NCBI RefSeq assembly: GCF_008315115.2
Contig: NC_050191.1
Coordinates: 5,757,901-5,821,900 of the forward strand
Direction: 5' to 3'
Origin: Sander lucioperca
Taxonomy: Eukaryota > Chordata > Actinopteri > Perciformes > Percidae
Length of the DNA: 64,000 nt
In this document: positions 47,823 to 59,150 of the stretch, piece by piece
How positions within the stretch are numbered: position 1 is the first letter of the stretch
How the letters are laid out: each line of letters begins with the position of its first letter
Program-made: the position numbers and the translations under genes
Notes under the pieces: model-generated
What the model saw: only the letters and a program-made list of their open reading frames with translations
Told to the model about the DNA's origin: nothing
Databases searched by the model: none

Positions 47823-49130
47823 TGACCCTGCAGGGGCATGATGGTTTGGTAAAATGTAGTCTTGTTTGTTTTGTTATATCATTTAACTCCGGACTCACTC
47901 TGGACATTTTCTTGCTCAGCTTTCTTTTATTTGAAACACAACATTTCTGTTTCTCACCAGAGAGCGGCAGCAGAGACCCTTCACAACATGTGGACGCACA
48001 TACTCATATGTGATTGTTGACCTTCTTTTTCCCAACCCATGGGTGTAATACAGTATGCTGCTGAAATCATGGCTGGACTGGGGTAAAAAAATCAGCCCTG
48101 GACTTTTGAGACACAGACCACCACAATCGGACGGACACCAACCGTCCTTACAGTCCCCTTCAACACATGAACATACGAGCAGGTTTCAAAATTAGCACCA
48201 TCTACTAGCCAAATGCTGACAAAATAAGTAAGTGGCTGGTAGGTTTTCTTGACTCACTAGCCCAAAGAATAGTACATTAACATTCACTAACCATTTAGCT
48301 GGTGGACAGAAAGTTAATGTTGAACCCTGCATACCAGCCCCTAATACTCTCACTTAGCTGAGTGGTAAGTAGGAGAGTATGATAATGTACTCACTGAGTC
48401 CAAAACGCTGCCTGGATCATGATGGTTAGATGGCTAAAGGTTGAGGGTAGAGCACGGCTGTCATCAAGATGTCTTGTATAATGTTAGTTAACAAGTGATC
48501 ATTCTGTATATTAAGCTAAAGCTGCATTTTGTTCACAGTATGTAACACTTGTGTTATTTTGAAATGTTAATAAATCAAAAATCTATAGTACTATATTTGT
48601 AAGTGCCATAGCTTGCTAATACATAACTAGCATTAGCTTACTAACAGCTAACTTGTCCTCTCTGGTAGACGAGGGTGCTAAAATCATCTTTTGACATGCT
48701 TAAATCTCGTGTTTTTAGCTAGCTACCGGCACTTTGTGGAGTTTTTCCACCGCCGGTGTGGGCGGGACCTAAATGCACTCTCTCTATGGTAGGATGGAAG
48801 TGGGCCATAGTAGGATGTGATTGGCCAGTGTTCACATTAAAAGACACACAAGTGGGCCAATTATGTGACCTCTCTTCTCTCTATGGGCCGATAAAAAAAA
48901 AAAATTTGCAGCCCATTCAGCCCACGCAAATAGAGCAGCCCACCGGGACATGTGTGTAAGCCTATATAAAATGGAGAGTGACGTCACCAGTGGAATTAGC
49001 TGTACCCCCCGAAGCTCACGGTATAATTCCAACACTGATTCACAGATGAAACTTTTGTAAAGAAGAGATTTCGATAAACCTGGATTTTCACTGAGGAAGC
49101 TAAACCAAACTCTCTTTTTTTTCTTTCCAG
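47823..49130. other. intergenic DNA before the orphan ITIM tail
   Basis: No exon seen. 47,881-47,960 and 48,820-48,945 contain segments also present at 52,785-52,985 (acattaaaagacacacaagtgggcc). 48,949-49,037 is the copied right end of the hAT of gene D, still followed by its attcacagatgaaac junction. Confidence 0.5.
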
Positions 49131-49952
49131 GGAAAAAACTAATCACAAATAACGACATGGTGAGTTTTAATACTGAATACTCAAAGTTAAAAAAAGAAAA
49201 AAAAAAAAAAGATAAAATCGTGACTTTATATTGTATAGTTCTAGACCTGAAAGAGAAAAAAATATTTACATTGTCGACTACATTGTCGAAAGGTCAAAGG
49301 ATGCATTGTGATGGGAAAAAAGAAAAGTGAGCAACACAAACAACAAACAGCCTCCACAATGCCCACAGAGTTGAATCAACTCATCTTATATTGGCAGTAT
49401 TTGTTGTGCGACTGTTACTATAATTACAATACAATACAACTATAATTGAAGGGAATCAAATAGACAAGTTAATAAGTATTAATCTACATGTTACTGAGCA
49501 GCCTTTATGTCGTCTCCTCTGTGCAGGCTGATCCTGAAGGTGATGTTTCCTACGCCTCCGTCAGCTACACCAAGAAGACCAACAGGAGAGCCCAGGTAAA
49601 CTGTCTAATATATTATAGTGTTGGTGTTAATGGATTAGTAATATTTTTAATCCTTAAAGCAGATATTTATGATTCCTCTGTGTTCCACTCTTTTCAAGAC
49701 AAGTTTGATGTGAATATTTAAGATCACCACATGATGAATAGCGGCATTTTGTCGGTGCCCCCCCGCCCTTTTGATAAGCAGCGCCACAATCAGACCAACA
49801 TGTCAACTTCACACGCAAGATATTCCATAATCTAATCCGCAGATTAAAGCTGCAGCAAAGTGAATATTTCAATTGTTACATTGCAGCAAAATCAGGAAGT
49901 TGTTAGGACGATCATGTCATTTATGAGTTGTACTTTCCCTCCAGACCCATGT

Positions 49953-49984
<32 letters not shown>

Positions 49985-50082
49985 CAGTGACCTACAGCGC
50001 TGTGAAAGCCTCCTCCTCTTCTGCTGCAGCCTGTGCTAATCCCAGCGACGTCTACGCTACCGCCAACAAAACAAAAAAATAA
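49131..50082 (+). pseudogene. orphan ITIM-tail cassette (49131-49159, 49527-49595, 49945-50082)
   Basis: Three intact exons equal to the last three of gene D: GKKLITNNDM, then VSYASV in ADPEGDVSYASVSYTKK, then a poly-Asp run (10 Asp) with VTYSAV. The last motif is DVYATA, where Ala replaces the +3 Val, so it no longer fits an ITIM. The C-terminus is NKTKK. No leader, Ig or TM exon precedes it; the copied hAT end shows it is a duplicate of the gene D tail. It is either a dead fragment or an alternative downstream tail for gene D. Confidence 0.75.
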
Positions 50083-50456
50083 GATGTTGTGTTTTTATAA
50101 CGATGATGGTTGTTTGGATCATAGATTTAGAAATGTAAGGTCAAAGCAAGCAGAGTTATAATAAGATTGATCCTAAAAGTTGGTCACATTGTTTCTTTTC
50201 TTGGCTTAATTGCAGCAAAGTGAGAATCCAGCACCAGCTCTATAACACATGTAGCCAGTGAGAGAGTAGAGACTCCCTCTAGAGGTGGAGAGGGTGAGAC
50301 AAAGAGGCAGACATATATTCTGTATTCTTAGTACTGTGACCCTGCATGGGCACAATGAAGGTTTTGTACAAGTAATTATTATCTGTATTGTTATACCATT
50401 AAAGTGAATATTGCTTTTGTTCTGTACATCTTATTGTTTTATGCTTTGCTTTATTG

Positions 50457-50462
50457 AATAAA
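50457..50462 (+). other. poly(A) signal after the orphan ITIM tail
   Basis: AATAAA in the conserved post-ITIM segment. Confidence 0.5.
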
Positions 50463-51145
50463 TGATTAGTCCCACACAATTGCAAAATGCACTCACTTTT
50501 CAAAAAATTGCCTCACTGTTGGGTAAAAAGTTGTTGTGGTCCTTAATATGTAGCAAGTACAAGAAGTATGAGGGCATCTGGTGGACAGGTAAAGAATAAT
50601 TCTGAAGGCTCTTGTGAAAAGTTGAAATGTGGCTGAAGAGGGCGACAGAGAGGCAGAATGAGGAATACACACAACTGAGGCAGACATTGTGATAATATTA
50701 AACATTGTGTTTGGCTTCATTGAGCTTAAATGGAATCTGTAACAATCTTGCCTTTTATGTGGCTGATAATAATATAAATTGCAAATAAACCATTCAGGTT
50801 TACAAGTGTTTTGTATTTCTATCTCTCTTCACAACACAGACCACAGTACAAGCTTGCCTGTGCTCAGCTGACCTCTGTTGGGTTGAACACCTCTTTTTGC
50901 GCTGGGCTCTAACATTTGTCTAAATAACATAAATGCATGTAACGTGACAAGAAAATGCCCAAAAGTGTTCATGCAAATGACCTCTTCACTGGAGCTTTAA
51001 TATGACTCTGAGTTATTATATTAACATTAAAGGACTGTGTGCAGAGCATGAAAAACCCTGAAGTGGTAACGTCACACACACTCGGATAAAACAGCCTCTT
51101 CCTTGGTCTTCCACACTCATTATTATGTTCATCATTACAAATTCA

Positions 51146-51591
51146 TGGGTCAGACCCATCTGGTAGCGGGAGCCGAGACTGAGAGCTACATGGAAAAATA
51201 TGCACCAAACAAGCCACTTTGAAATTTGACTGTTTCATGAATACAAAAGTTGTGTGACCCCCCCCCCCTCCTAGACTAAAAAATGTTGGGTGACCCTCCC
51301 CTCAACAAAGTATAAAAAGACATGACCCTCCCCTATTTTCCTCCGGTGGTCCATTCCATAAATACCGAACGGTCCCTAAAAGAACAATAGCTATCTTTAC
51401 GTCTTTGGCAAGCACAAGCCAGTATAGAAGGCATCAATACGTTGTTGGGGAGGGTCATCCCTTTTTTCCATATCATCTTGGAGGGTCATTCAAAATATAT
51501 TGCTGGTGAAGGGAGGGTCAGGTCTCTTTTGACTGAAGATCCCAAAACTCCTCTGGTGGCCCCTGAAATAAATAACGAACAGTCCCTAACA
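51146..51591 (-). mobile_element. AGGGAC-ended element(s)
   Basis: On the minus strand it begins AGGGACTGTTCGTTATTTAT at 51,591. A second AGGGACCGTTCGGTATTTAT begins near 51,379, which could mean two copies in the same direction or a nested pair. The sequence past the second start (accaccggaggaaaatagggg) matches 58,889-59,080. Blocks of agggaggg/ccctccc occur throughout. No frame of interest. Confidence 0.5.
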
Positions 51592-52108
51592 AATAAATGC
51601 ATGTAACGTGACAAGAAAATGCCCGAAAGTGTTCATGCAAATGTCCTCTTCCCTGGAGCTGTAAAATGACTCATTGAGTTATTATATTAACATTAAAGGA
51701 CTGTGTGCAGAGCATGAAAAACCCTGAAGTGGTGACGTCACACACACTCGGCTAAAACAGCCTCTTCCTTAGTCTTCCAAACCATTTCAAAACAACATGA
51801 ACAAACCTGCTGCTACATGTGTTCAGAAGTGGGATTGTGGCAACTTGCTGCTCTACCTTCAAGTAATAAAGACAGTTCAGCAAGACACTCATTATTATGT
51901 TCATCATTACAAATATAAGGTCAAAGCAAGCAGAGCAATAATAAGATTGATCCTAAAAGTTGGTCATGTTGTTCTTCCTTCCTTTTCTTGGCTTAATTAC
52001 AGCAAATTGAGAATCCAACACCAGCTCTGTAACACATGTAACGATTGAGAGAGGACAGTGTGACAAAAGAAGCAGACATAATGGATATATTCTGTATTCT
52101 TAGTACTG

Positions 52109-52558
52109 TAGTCTATATCCACAACGTTCGACTTCCAGGATTTCTCCGTTGCCGGAAATTCCGCCGGATGTCACTCATTTAGGCTGGAAATCCGTTACCT
52201 TGGGCTTCCTTTGTGTTGGCATTTTAAACTCCGGTGGATTTATGAGGACTATGGTTAACTGCTCTTCAGATCTCTGAATCCAAACAGCTAGCTAGACTAT
52301 CTGTCCAATCTGAGTTTTCTGTTGAACGACTAAAACAACTTTTGAACATAATCCACCAAAACAAGTTCCTTTCCGAGGCTATTTTGCAGAGGCACTCTGG
52401 CTCTGTCCAGTGCTTCGCACCACCCAAGACGATTGTGATTGGTTTAAAGAATTGCCAATAAACCAGAGCACCGTTTTTCTCCAATCCCGGAATGCTGTGT
52501 GGACTAGCCATAACCTCCTCCGTGGCACTGTGGAGGAAGGTCTGGCAATGTGAGACTA
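52109..52558. mobile_element. hAT-like short element, copy 2 (same insertion as 47,359)
   Basis: Same ends and the same TSD TAGTACTG (52,101-52,108; 52,559-52,566) as the copy at 47,359-47,814, so this is a duplicate of one insertion event and not an independent one. Confidence 0.72.
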
Positions 52559-52566
52559 TAGTACTG

Positions 52567-53050
52567 TGACCCTGCAGGGGCATGATGGTTTGGTAAAATG
52601 TAGTCTTGTTTGTTTTGTTATATCATTTAAGTGAATATTGCTTTCTTTAGGTAAATCGGATTGTTATTATTGCATTTTGCTAAATTATTTGCCCCACAAG
52701 ATTGGAAATGTATTTATTTGTATGGTTTAATGCATTTTTAGTGAGATGAACTTTTCTGTCTATGGGCAGAAAAATTGTCTCAATCAAATTAAACTCTGGA
52801 CATTTTCTTGCTCAGCTTTCTTTTATTTGAAACACAGCCATAGTAGGATGTGAATGGACAGTGTTCACATTAAAAGACACACAAGTGGGCCAATCATGTG
52901 ACCTCTCTTCTCTTTATGGGACGATAAAAAAAAAAGAAATTGCAGCCCATTCAGCCCACGCAAATATAGCAGCCCACCGGGAAATCTCCCGGTACTCCCG
53001 ATGGCCAATCCATGCCTGGCTGAAATGCTTTATTTGTTTAATTTTCACAG
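52567..53050. other. intergenic DNA before the orphan YEN exon
   Basis: Includes the acattaaaagacacacaagtgggcc block shared with 48,834 and the gcagcccattcagcccacgcaaata block shared with 48,908. No exon. Confidence 0.5.
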
Positions 53051-53119
53051 GAGCATAATGATGAAGATGAAGGTACGGTGAACTATGAAAACAATGCAGA
53101 GCCTTCTGCCTCTGTCTGA
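53051..53119 (+). pseudogene. orphan YEN terminal exon
   Basis: After ttttcacag, a phase-0 exon EHNDEDEGTVNYENNAEPSASV then TGA. The small GNKTEENI-type exon that should precede it is absent. Because the phase is 0 it could still be joined to an upstream phase-0 donor, such as the NNDM exon or the ITIM1 exon. Confidence 0.7.
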
Positions 53120-53690
53120 CTCCACTGATCAACAACATCAACTCATCACAGTGTCCACTGCTTTTACATATAATCTCATCATATTTTACTTAAGTGTCAG
53201 GTTTGCACACACTGAGGGAATGGACTCCAAATGCATGACTCATAGGCAATGTAAAAGTTGTTTATTTGAACCAACTTCAAATTCCCACAGGCCAACCATA
53301 GAGGCCAACCCAACGGACATCAAGAGTGAAATCCTGCTGGGCGAGGAGTTTGACTCTTCACCTGTGTGTTCATCTGTGCTGTCAAACATCACCATGAATC
53401 CTGTCTGGTTTCTAATAAACACCATCTGAAGAAAACAAGTTGTATGACTGCAAACATTTATCCTAACTAACAATCTTCACACGCTCAATTTCCTGTGCTA
53501 TTGGTGATCAAGACCTTGCAACTGTTACTCTCACGTTTACAAATCACTGTAGGAAAGAAAGTCAGTGAAATGCATCAAATTTAAAAATTACACATTGAAC
53601 AATGTTTTTCACTCTTCAGATATCGACAAGACATTTAGAGAGAATATAAGCAAATATCACACATCAATTCAACAGGAAACAGAGGAGAGA
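53120..53690. other. upstream DNA of receptor E
   Basis: 53,125-53,290 is shared with 59,115-59,290 (gaatggactccaaatgcatgactcatagg). From 53,461 it resembles 42,350-42,420. No supported exon. Confidence 0.5.
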
Positions 53691-53699
53691 TTAAGTTGA

Positions 53700-53784
53700 T
53701 TTAAAGGAAGTGACCACAGGAAGTACAGAAGCAGCACTTAAGAGAATTTTACAGTTGAGAGCGTGAGACCGAGAGAGAAGCACG
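53700..53784 (+). promoter_or_regulatory. proximal promoter of receptor E with paired ETS-type motifs
   Basis: AAAGGAAGTGACC near 53,703 and ACAGGAAGTAC near 53,715, 12-13 bp apart, then gagcgtgagaccgagagag and the leader ATG. Confidence 0.5.
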
Positions 53785-56700
53785 ATGGCTCAGTTCAGAT
53801 GGATTATAATGTCTTCATTTCTGATGCTGCTGTTTCAGTTCAGAGGTAAGAGAAAGTTTTGATGTAACGCGGTGAGTTTAGTGAGCTCTTAGAAAACGAC
53901 ACATTTGCAAACTAAAATTATTATTACACTAACTAAACATAACATTCATATTAATATGTCAGTTTATCGCATTTATCTCTCTCTTTCTAAACAGAAACAG
54001 CTGGGAAATATTCCAACTCCACTGTCAGAGCTGGAGATGAAGTCACTTTGTCTTGTGAACATGTGATAGATGATCAGGATAAGTGTGGCAGTACTACCTG
54101 GACCTTCGGTGGTTTAAGAAACACAGTGAAGCTGTTTAAACATGGGAAAATAAACAAAGAAGCCAAAGCTAAATCAGACAGACTAAGTGTTACAGATAAC
54201 TGTTCTCTGGTTATAAAGAATTTCACAGAGGAGGATGCTGGTCGTTACACCTGCATACAGTACAGATCAGGAAAGAAGAGTAGCGACACTATTGATGTGT
54301 CTGTTGTTACCAGTGAGTATTTACATCATCATGTTTTCAAATTGTCCTTCTGGAACAATATACTGAAGTATTATAATAATTATGATTACAGTGATGAAGT
54401 TAATTTTACTCTTGTTGTCTTTCTCTCACAATATCTCCATCTTCACCAGTTACTGAACAGAAGAACAATGATACGGTCACCTTGAACTGCTCTGTGTTGG
54501 GATATTATTCCCAACACAGAGCGTGTAGACACTCAGTGAAGTGGCTGTATAAGAGTGATAAGACTGACGTGAAGAAAATACAGCATTCCTGTTCAGCTAC
54601 TGCGACATTTACAACATCTCACCTTAATCAGAAGTCAAAGTATTACGAGTTATTGAAGTGTGAAGTGACAGATAGTTACAGTAAAGAAGTGCAGCTGTTT
54701 CCCTTCATCCCTCCTCAGTCCTCAGGAGAGAAACCAGGTGAGAATATGATGATATGATAATTACACTGAATATGTTTAAATTTAAGCTTTTTGTATTTCA
54801 TCATTCCTGGTCATGATATACTGTACAGTTTTGTTAATGTATCGGTTAAGATGATGATGCAGGAACAACAACAGAAACAACAACTACAATATTTCCAGAA
54901 ACAATGAAACCACAATCAACAACAGGAAATAAATGGACATCAGAAGGCAAGGTAGCTTTATTTGTATAGCACATTTCAGCAACAGGGCAATTCGAAGTGC
55001 TTTTCATAAAACATTAAAGAGCAGTTAGAAAACGATAAAAAAAGTAATAATAATAATACAAAAATTAAAACATTAAAGAGCGGATAAAAATTATAAAAAA
55101 AAGAAAGAAACATGTCCGTTATCTGTTCAAAAATACCACTAGATAAAAGACAAGAATAAAATTGGCAGTGCAGTATAAGAAATTAAACTTCTCCTTCAGT
55201 TTTTTTCTCTTCTTCTTCTAAATCCAGTTTTAACATCTTTAATTTGCTTGTACTAAATGATCCATTTTCTGGGAAACCAACATTTTTGGACCAGTATGGA
55301 AGACATTTTACACAGTCGAGTCCATATTTTCCTTTCATTTCTCCGACTACGGGGCCCTCTGGCTCAAGTGACTTAGTATTTTCATTACCCATAACAAAAT
55401 CTCAGCAGTACTACTTTTCCCTACGATGTAGCCGTCGCGTACAAAGCTTAAATTTCGGCAAACCTTACTAAATCCGGGGCAGTTCACAGACTGTCTCTGA
55501 TAAGTTCCCAGACCTATCTGACAAGTTCACAGACTTGCCTTTTTGACCTAGTTCACAGACTAAATCTGACTAGTTCACACACTAGTCTTTGTTTTGGATA
55601 ATAAGACTACTGTCTGACCCGTTTTGGAGAGATGATTTTCGGGGAAATATGGCCTTTACCTTTTGCTATCAAAATAATCACAATTCAAATATATTTTGTT
55701 CAACCAGAAACTGAAAATAAAGCCAAATAAAAAAAAAAACTAAAAAAAAACCCTGAAACATTTCAAATAACTCAATTCCCACTGTCAGTATTCATCTCAA
55801 TGATTTCAATCAGAAACTGAGAGATGAAATACGTGAATAAAAGTTACAGTGAAGTATAAGAAATTAAACATTAAAGAGCAGTTATAGAATGCCATACAGT
55901 GTCATCAATGCAACGTCAGTATGACAAATGAGCAGTTATTTAAAGAAAAGCAACATCAAAAAGATAGGTCTTTAGCTTTGATTTAAAAGAACTGAGAGTT
56001 GCTGCGGATCTGCAGTTTTCTGGGAGTTTGTTCCAGATATGTGGAGCATAAAAACTGAAGAGAAGAGACAAACAACTAAACATCTGAAAATGATGATGGA
56101 AGAAAACCAGAATGTAGTGTCTGAACAGAACAGAACTACATTTACAGTCAGAAAAGACATGCAGGCAAAAGACTCTTTGTTCATTCAGATCTCAGAGATA
56201 TAAAGACAGCACAAGAACATGCTAACAAGTAGCTCATCATCATAACACCTCTGACTATATTTAACACTTCTAACTTCCTGTTTCAGGCTGGTGGTGGTGG
56301 CTGCTGATCGTTGTGTCTGTGGCTGTTGCAGCTCTCTTAATAATCACTGTGGCTGTCTTCAGATGGAGGAGAGCTAAAGGTGAAGACATTCACAGATTAA
56401 ACTTTTGTAAACAAGAAATTTCTATAAACCTGGATTTTCACTGAGGAAGGTTGAACTCAACTTGCTTTTTTATTCCTTTCAGGGGAAACAACACAGACGG
56501 ATGACGACATGGTGAGTAAAACTGAATAATCAAACTTTATTACAATCGTGAATTTATATTAGTCACCGGCAATTTCCACTGGATGCGTAACGGCTGCGGA
56601 TCCGCTCCGGAACGTCGGCAGAGTCATTAGGTTTCCAATAAAGTTAATGTGTGTATTTCCACTGACAGCGGAACGGCTGCGTTCCGACTCCGTCCCAGCT

Positions 56701-58048
56701 CCGGCGGTCCGCAGCCCTCCGGAGCAAATACAGCAGAGCTTCTATTTTTGCCGGACGCCGGAGAGCTCCGCAGCAATTCAGCACACGGCAGATAGCGCGG
56801 GACAGGAAGTCGAGCACAGAAACAAAATAAAAATCTGGTTAATTTTCAAAATGAAATACACCATGCTCACGGCGGATCATATTTCCCTGCATTACACCTT
56901 GAAAACACAGCACAGAGTCGTTTCCCCTCTACTCCTCTGGATGGAAACAAACTGTTGTTGGTTTTGTGGTTCTATTCTACGTGAATTTGCGCGATCTTGT
57001 GGGTCCTCGTGACTACAGCTTTCAGTCATGGCCGCAGCCGTGCTGCAACAAATCCGGACCTAGTGGGTATTGACGGACGGCGTAGCACACAGCCGTTCCG
57101 CAGCGGAGCCGGTCCGCAGACGTTCTGCATTCAGTGGAAATCCGGAGTTAGATGTACACCTGAAAGCCCAAAAAAATATGCATTGTTGACTCTATTGTAC
57201 AGAACGTCAGAGGTTGTGCAAAGGTCAAAGGATGCATTGTGAGGGGGAAAAAGAAAAGTGAGCAACACAAACAACAAACAGCCTCCACAATGCCCACAGA
57301 GTTGAATCAACTCATCTTATATTGGCTGTATGTGTTGTGGGACTGTTGTATTGGATTACATTGTACGGATAATGATGATGTTTGGCAGCTCATGAAAGCT
57401 ACACAGAAACTAGAATCAAAGGAAATGAAATAGACAAGTTAATAAGTATTAATCTACATGTTACTGATCAGCCTTTATGTCGTCTCCTCTGTGCAGGCTG
57501 ATCCTGAAGGTGATGTTTCCTACGCCTCCGTCAGCTACACCAAGAAGACCAACAGGAGAGCCCAGGTAAACTGTCTAATATATCATAGTGTTGGTGTTAA
57601 TGGATTAGTAATCTTTTTAATCCTTCAAGCAGATATTTATGATTCCTCTGTGTTCCAAACTTTTCAAGACAAGTTTGATGTGAATATTTAAGATCACCAC
57701 ATGATGAATAGCGGCGTTTTGTCGGTGCCCCCCCCCCCTCCGCCCTTTTAATACAGCAGCGCAACAATCAGACCAACATGTCAACTTCACACACAAGATA
57801 TTCCATAATCTAATCCGCAGATTAAAGCTGCAGCAAAGTGAATATTTCAGTTGTTACATTGCAGCAAAATCAGGAAGTTGTGTTAAGAGGTCATTTATGA
57901 GATGTACGTTTCCATCCAGACCCATGTTGATGATGATGATGATGATGATGCAGTGACCTACAGCACTGTGAAAACCTCCTCCTCTTCTGCTGCAGCCTGT
58001 GCTGATCCCAGCAACCTCTACGCTAACGTCAACAAACCAAAAAAATAA
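53785..58048 (+). CDS. two-Ig-domain ITIM receptor E (TM-B)
   Basis: Model: 53785-53845, 53995-54312, 54450-54737, [stalk 54863-54946], 56287-56379, 56483-56511, 57497-57565, 57920-58048; 328 residues without and 356 with the stalk piece. Leader MAQFRWIIMSSFLMLLFQFRG. Ig1 has VTLSC, STTW, DAGRYTC and both extra Cys. Ig2 has VTLNC, VKWLYK and LKCEV and is three residues longer than in D because of an inverted-repeat insertion. The stalk exon is split by a 1.1-kb insertion; what remains could end at a GC donor (AG|gcaagg) in the correct phase, or be skipped. TM-B then FRWRRAKG. The small tail exon GETTQTDDDM looks intermediate between the two tail types. Tail: VSYASV, 7 Asp, VTYSTV, and NLYANV (Asn at -2, not a strict ITIM). 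Poly(A) signal at 58,420. Inhibitory role inferred. Confidence 0.78.
55189..55852. mobile_element. nested insertion with 17-bp flanking repeats
   Basis: The 17 bases agtataagaaattaaac occur at 55,172-55,188 and 55,853-55,869, which suggests a target duplication of LINE-mediated size. Inside, the minus strand has a 69-codon frame (CVKCLPYWSKNVGFPENGSF) I cannot assign, and poly-A-rich runs lie near 55,727-55,752. Retroposition is inferred. Confidence 0.5.
55484..55592. repeat. degenerate ~22-27 bp minisatellite (gttcacagac)
   Basis: Five starts of gttcacagac, gttcccagac or gttcacacac followed by variable ctgataa/ctgacaa words. It lies within the nested insertion. Confidence 0.65.
56562..57147. 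mobile_element. GC-rich TIR element (Harbinger-like TSD TTA) in receptor E
   Basis: TTA at 56,559-56,561 and 57,148-57,150. The left end, caccggcaatttccactggatgcg, pairs with the complement of the right end, ctccggatttccactgaatgc; the similarity continues through gcggatccgctccgg / gcggaccggctccgc. The empty site is visible in gene B near 22,137. No transposase frame. Confidence 0.6.
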
Positions 58049-58419
58049 GATGTGTTTTTATAACGATGATGGTTGTTTGGATCATAGATTTAGAAATGTA
58101 AGGTCAAAGCAAGCAGAGTTATTATAAGATTGATCCTAAAAGTTGGTCACACTGTTTCTTTTCTTGGCTTAATTGCAGCAAAGTGAGAATCCAGCACCAG
58201 CTCTATAACACATGTAGCCAGTGAGAGAGTAGAGACTCCCTCTAGAGGTGGAGAGGGTGAGACAAAGAGGCAGACATATATTCTGTATTCTTAGAACTGT
58301 GACCCTGCATGGGCACAACGAAGGTTTTGTACAAGTAATTATTATCTGTATTGTTATACCATTAAAGTGAATATTGCTTTTGTTCTGTAAATCTTATTGT
58401 TTTATGCTTTGCTTTATTG

Positions 58420-58425
58420 AATAAA
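58420..58425 (+). other. poly(A) signal, receptor E
   Basis: AATAAA 372 bp beyond the stop, in the conserved post-ITIM segment. Confidence 0.5.
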
Positions 58426-58888
58426 TGATTAGTCCCACACAATTGCAAAATGCACTCACTTTTCAAAAAATTGCCTCACTCTGTTGGGTAAAAAGTTGTT
58501 GTGGTCCTTAATATGTAGCAAGTACAAGAAGTATGAGGGCATCTGGTGGACAGGTAAAGAATAATTCTAAAGGCTCTTGTGAAAAGTTGAAATGTGGCTG
58601 AAGAGGGCAACAGAGAGGCAGAATGAGGAATACACACAACTGAGGCAGACATTGTGATAATATTGGACTTTGTGTTTGGTTTCATTGAGCTTAAATGGAA
58701 TCTGTAACAATCTTGCCTTTTATGTGGCTAATAATAAAAACTGCATATAAACCATTCAGGTTTACAAGTGTTTTGTATTTCTATCTCTCTTCACAACACA
58801 GACCACAGTACAAGCTTGCCTGTGCTCAGCTGACCTCTGTTGGGTTGAACACCTCTTTTTCCGCTGGGCTCTAACATTTGTCTAAATA

Positions 58889-59085
58889 AGGGACCGTTCG
58901 GTATTTATGGAATGGACCACCGGAGGAAAATAGGGGAGGGTCATGTCTCGTTATTCTTTGTTGATGGGAGCAGCAACATTTCAAAGTGGCTTGTTTGGTG
59001 CATATTTATCCATATAGCTCCATGTAGCTCTCTCAGTCTCGGCCCTTATCGCTAGCAGATGGGTCCCTCCCTGTTTAGCGGCCTG
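58889..59085 (+). mobile_element. AGGGAC-ended element, copy after receptor E
   Basis: Starts AGGGACCGTTCGGTATTTAT immediately after tctaaata in the shared flank; matches 51,146-51,379 in reverse. It runs into the YEN-exon remnant. Confidence 0.5.
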
Positions 59086-59091
59086 CCTCTA

Positions 59092-59150
59092 AACAGTCTG
59101 CCTCTGTCTGACTCCACTGATCAACAACATCGACTCACCACAGTGTCCAC
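59092..59150 (+). pseudogene. remnant of a YEN terminal exon after receptor E
   Basis: Only the last codons and stop context remain: tctgcctctgtctgactccactgatc, then catcgactcaccacagtgtcc, as at 53,106-53,155. The Tyr-bearing part is gone. Confidence 0.55.

Larger units (their letters stand above)
54947..56060. mobile_element. ~1.1 kb insertion in the stalk exon of receptor E, TSD AGAAG
   Basis: AGAAG at 54,942-54,946 is repeated at 56,061-56,065. The left end reads gcaaggtagctttatttgtatagcac and the right end cagttttctgggagtttgttccagatatgtgg, both parts of one very common teleost dispersed repeat (general knowledge; class not assigned). Removing it and one AGAAG restores the stalk sequence of gene C. 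Confidence 0.72.
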
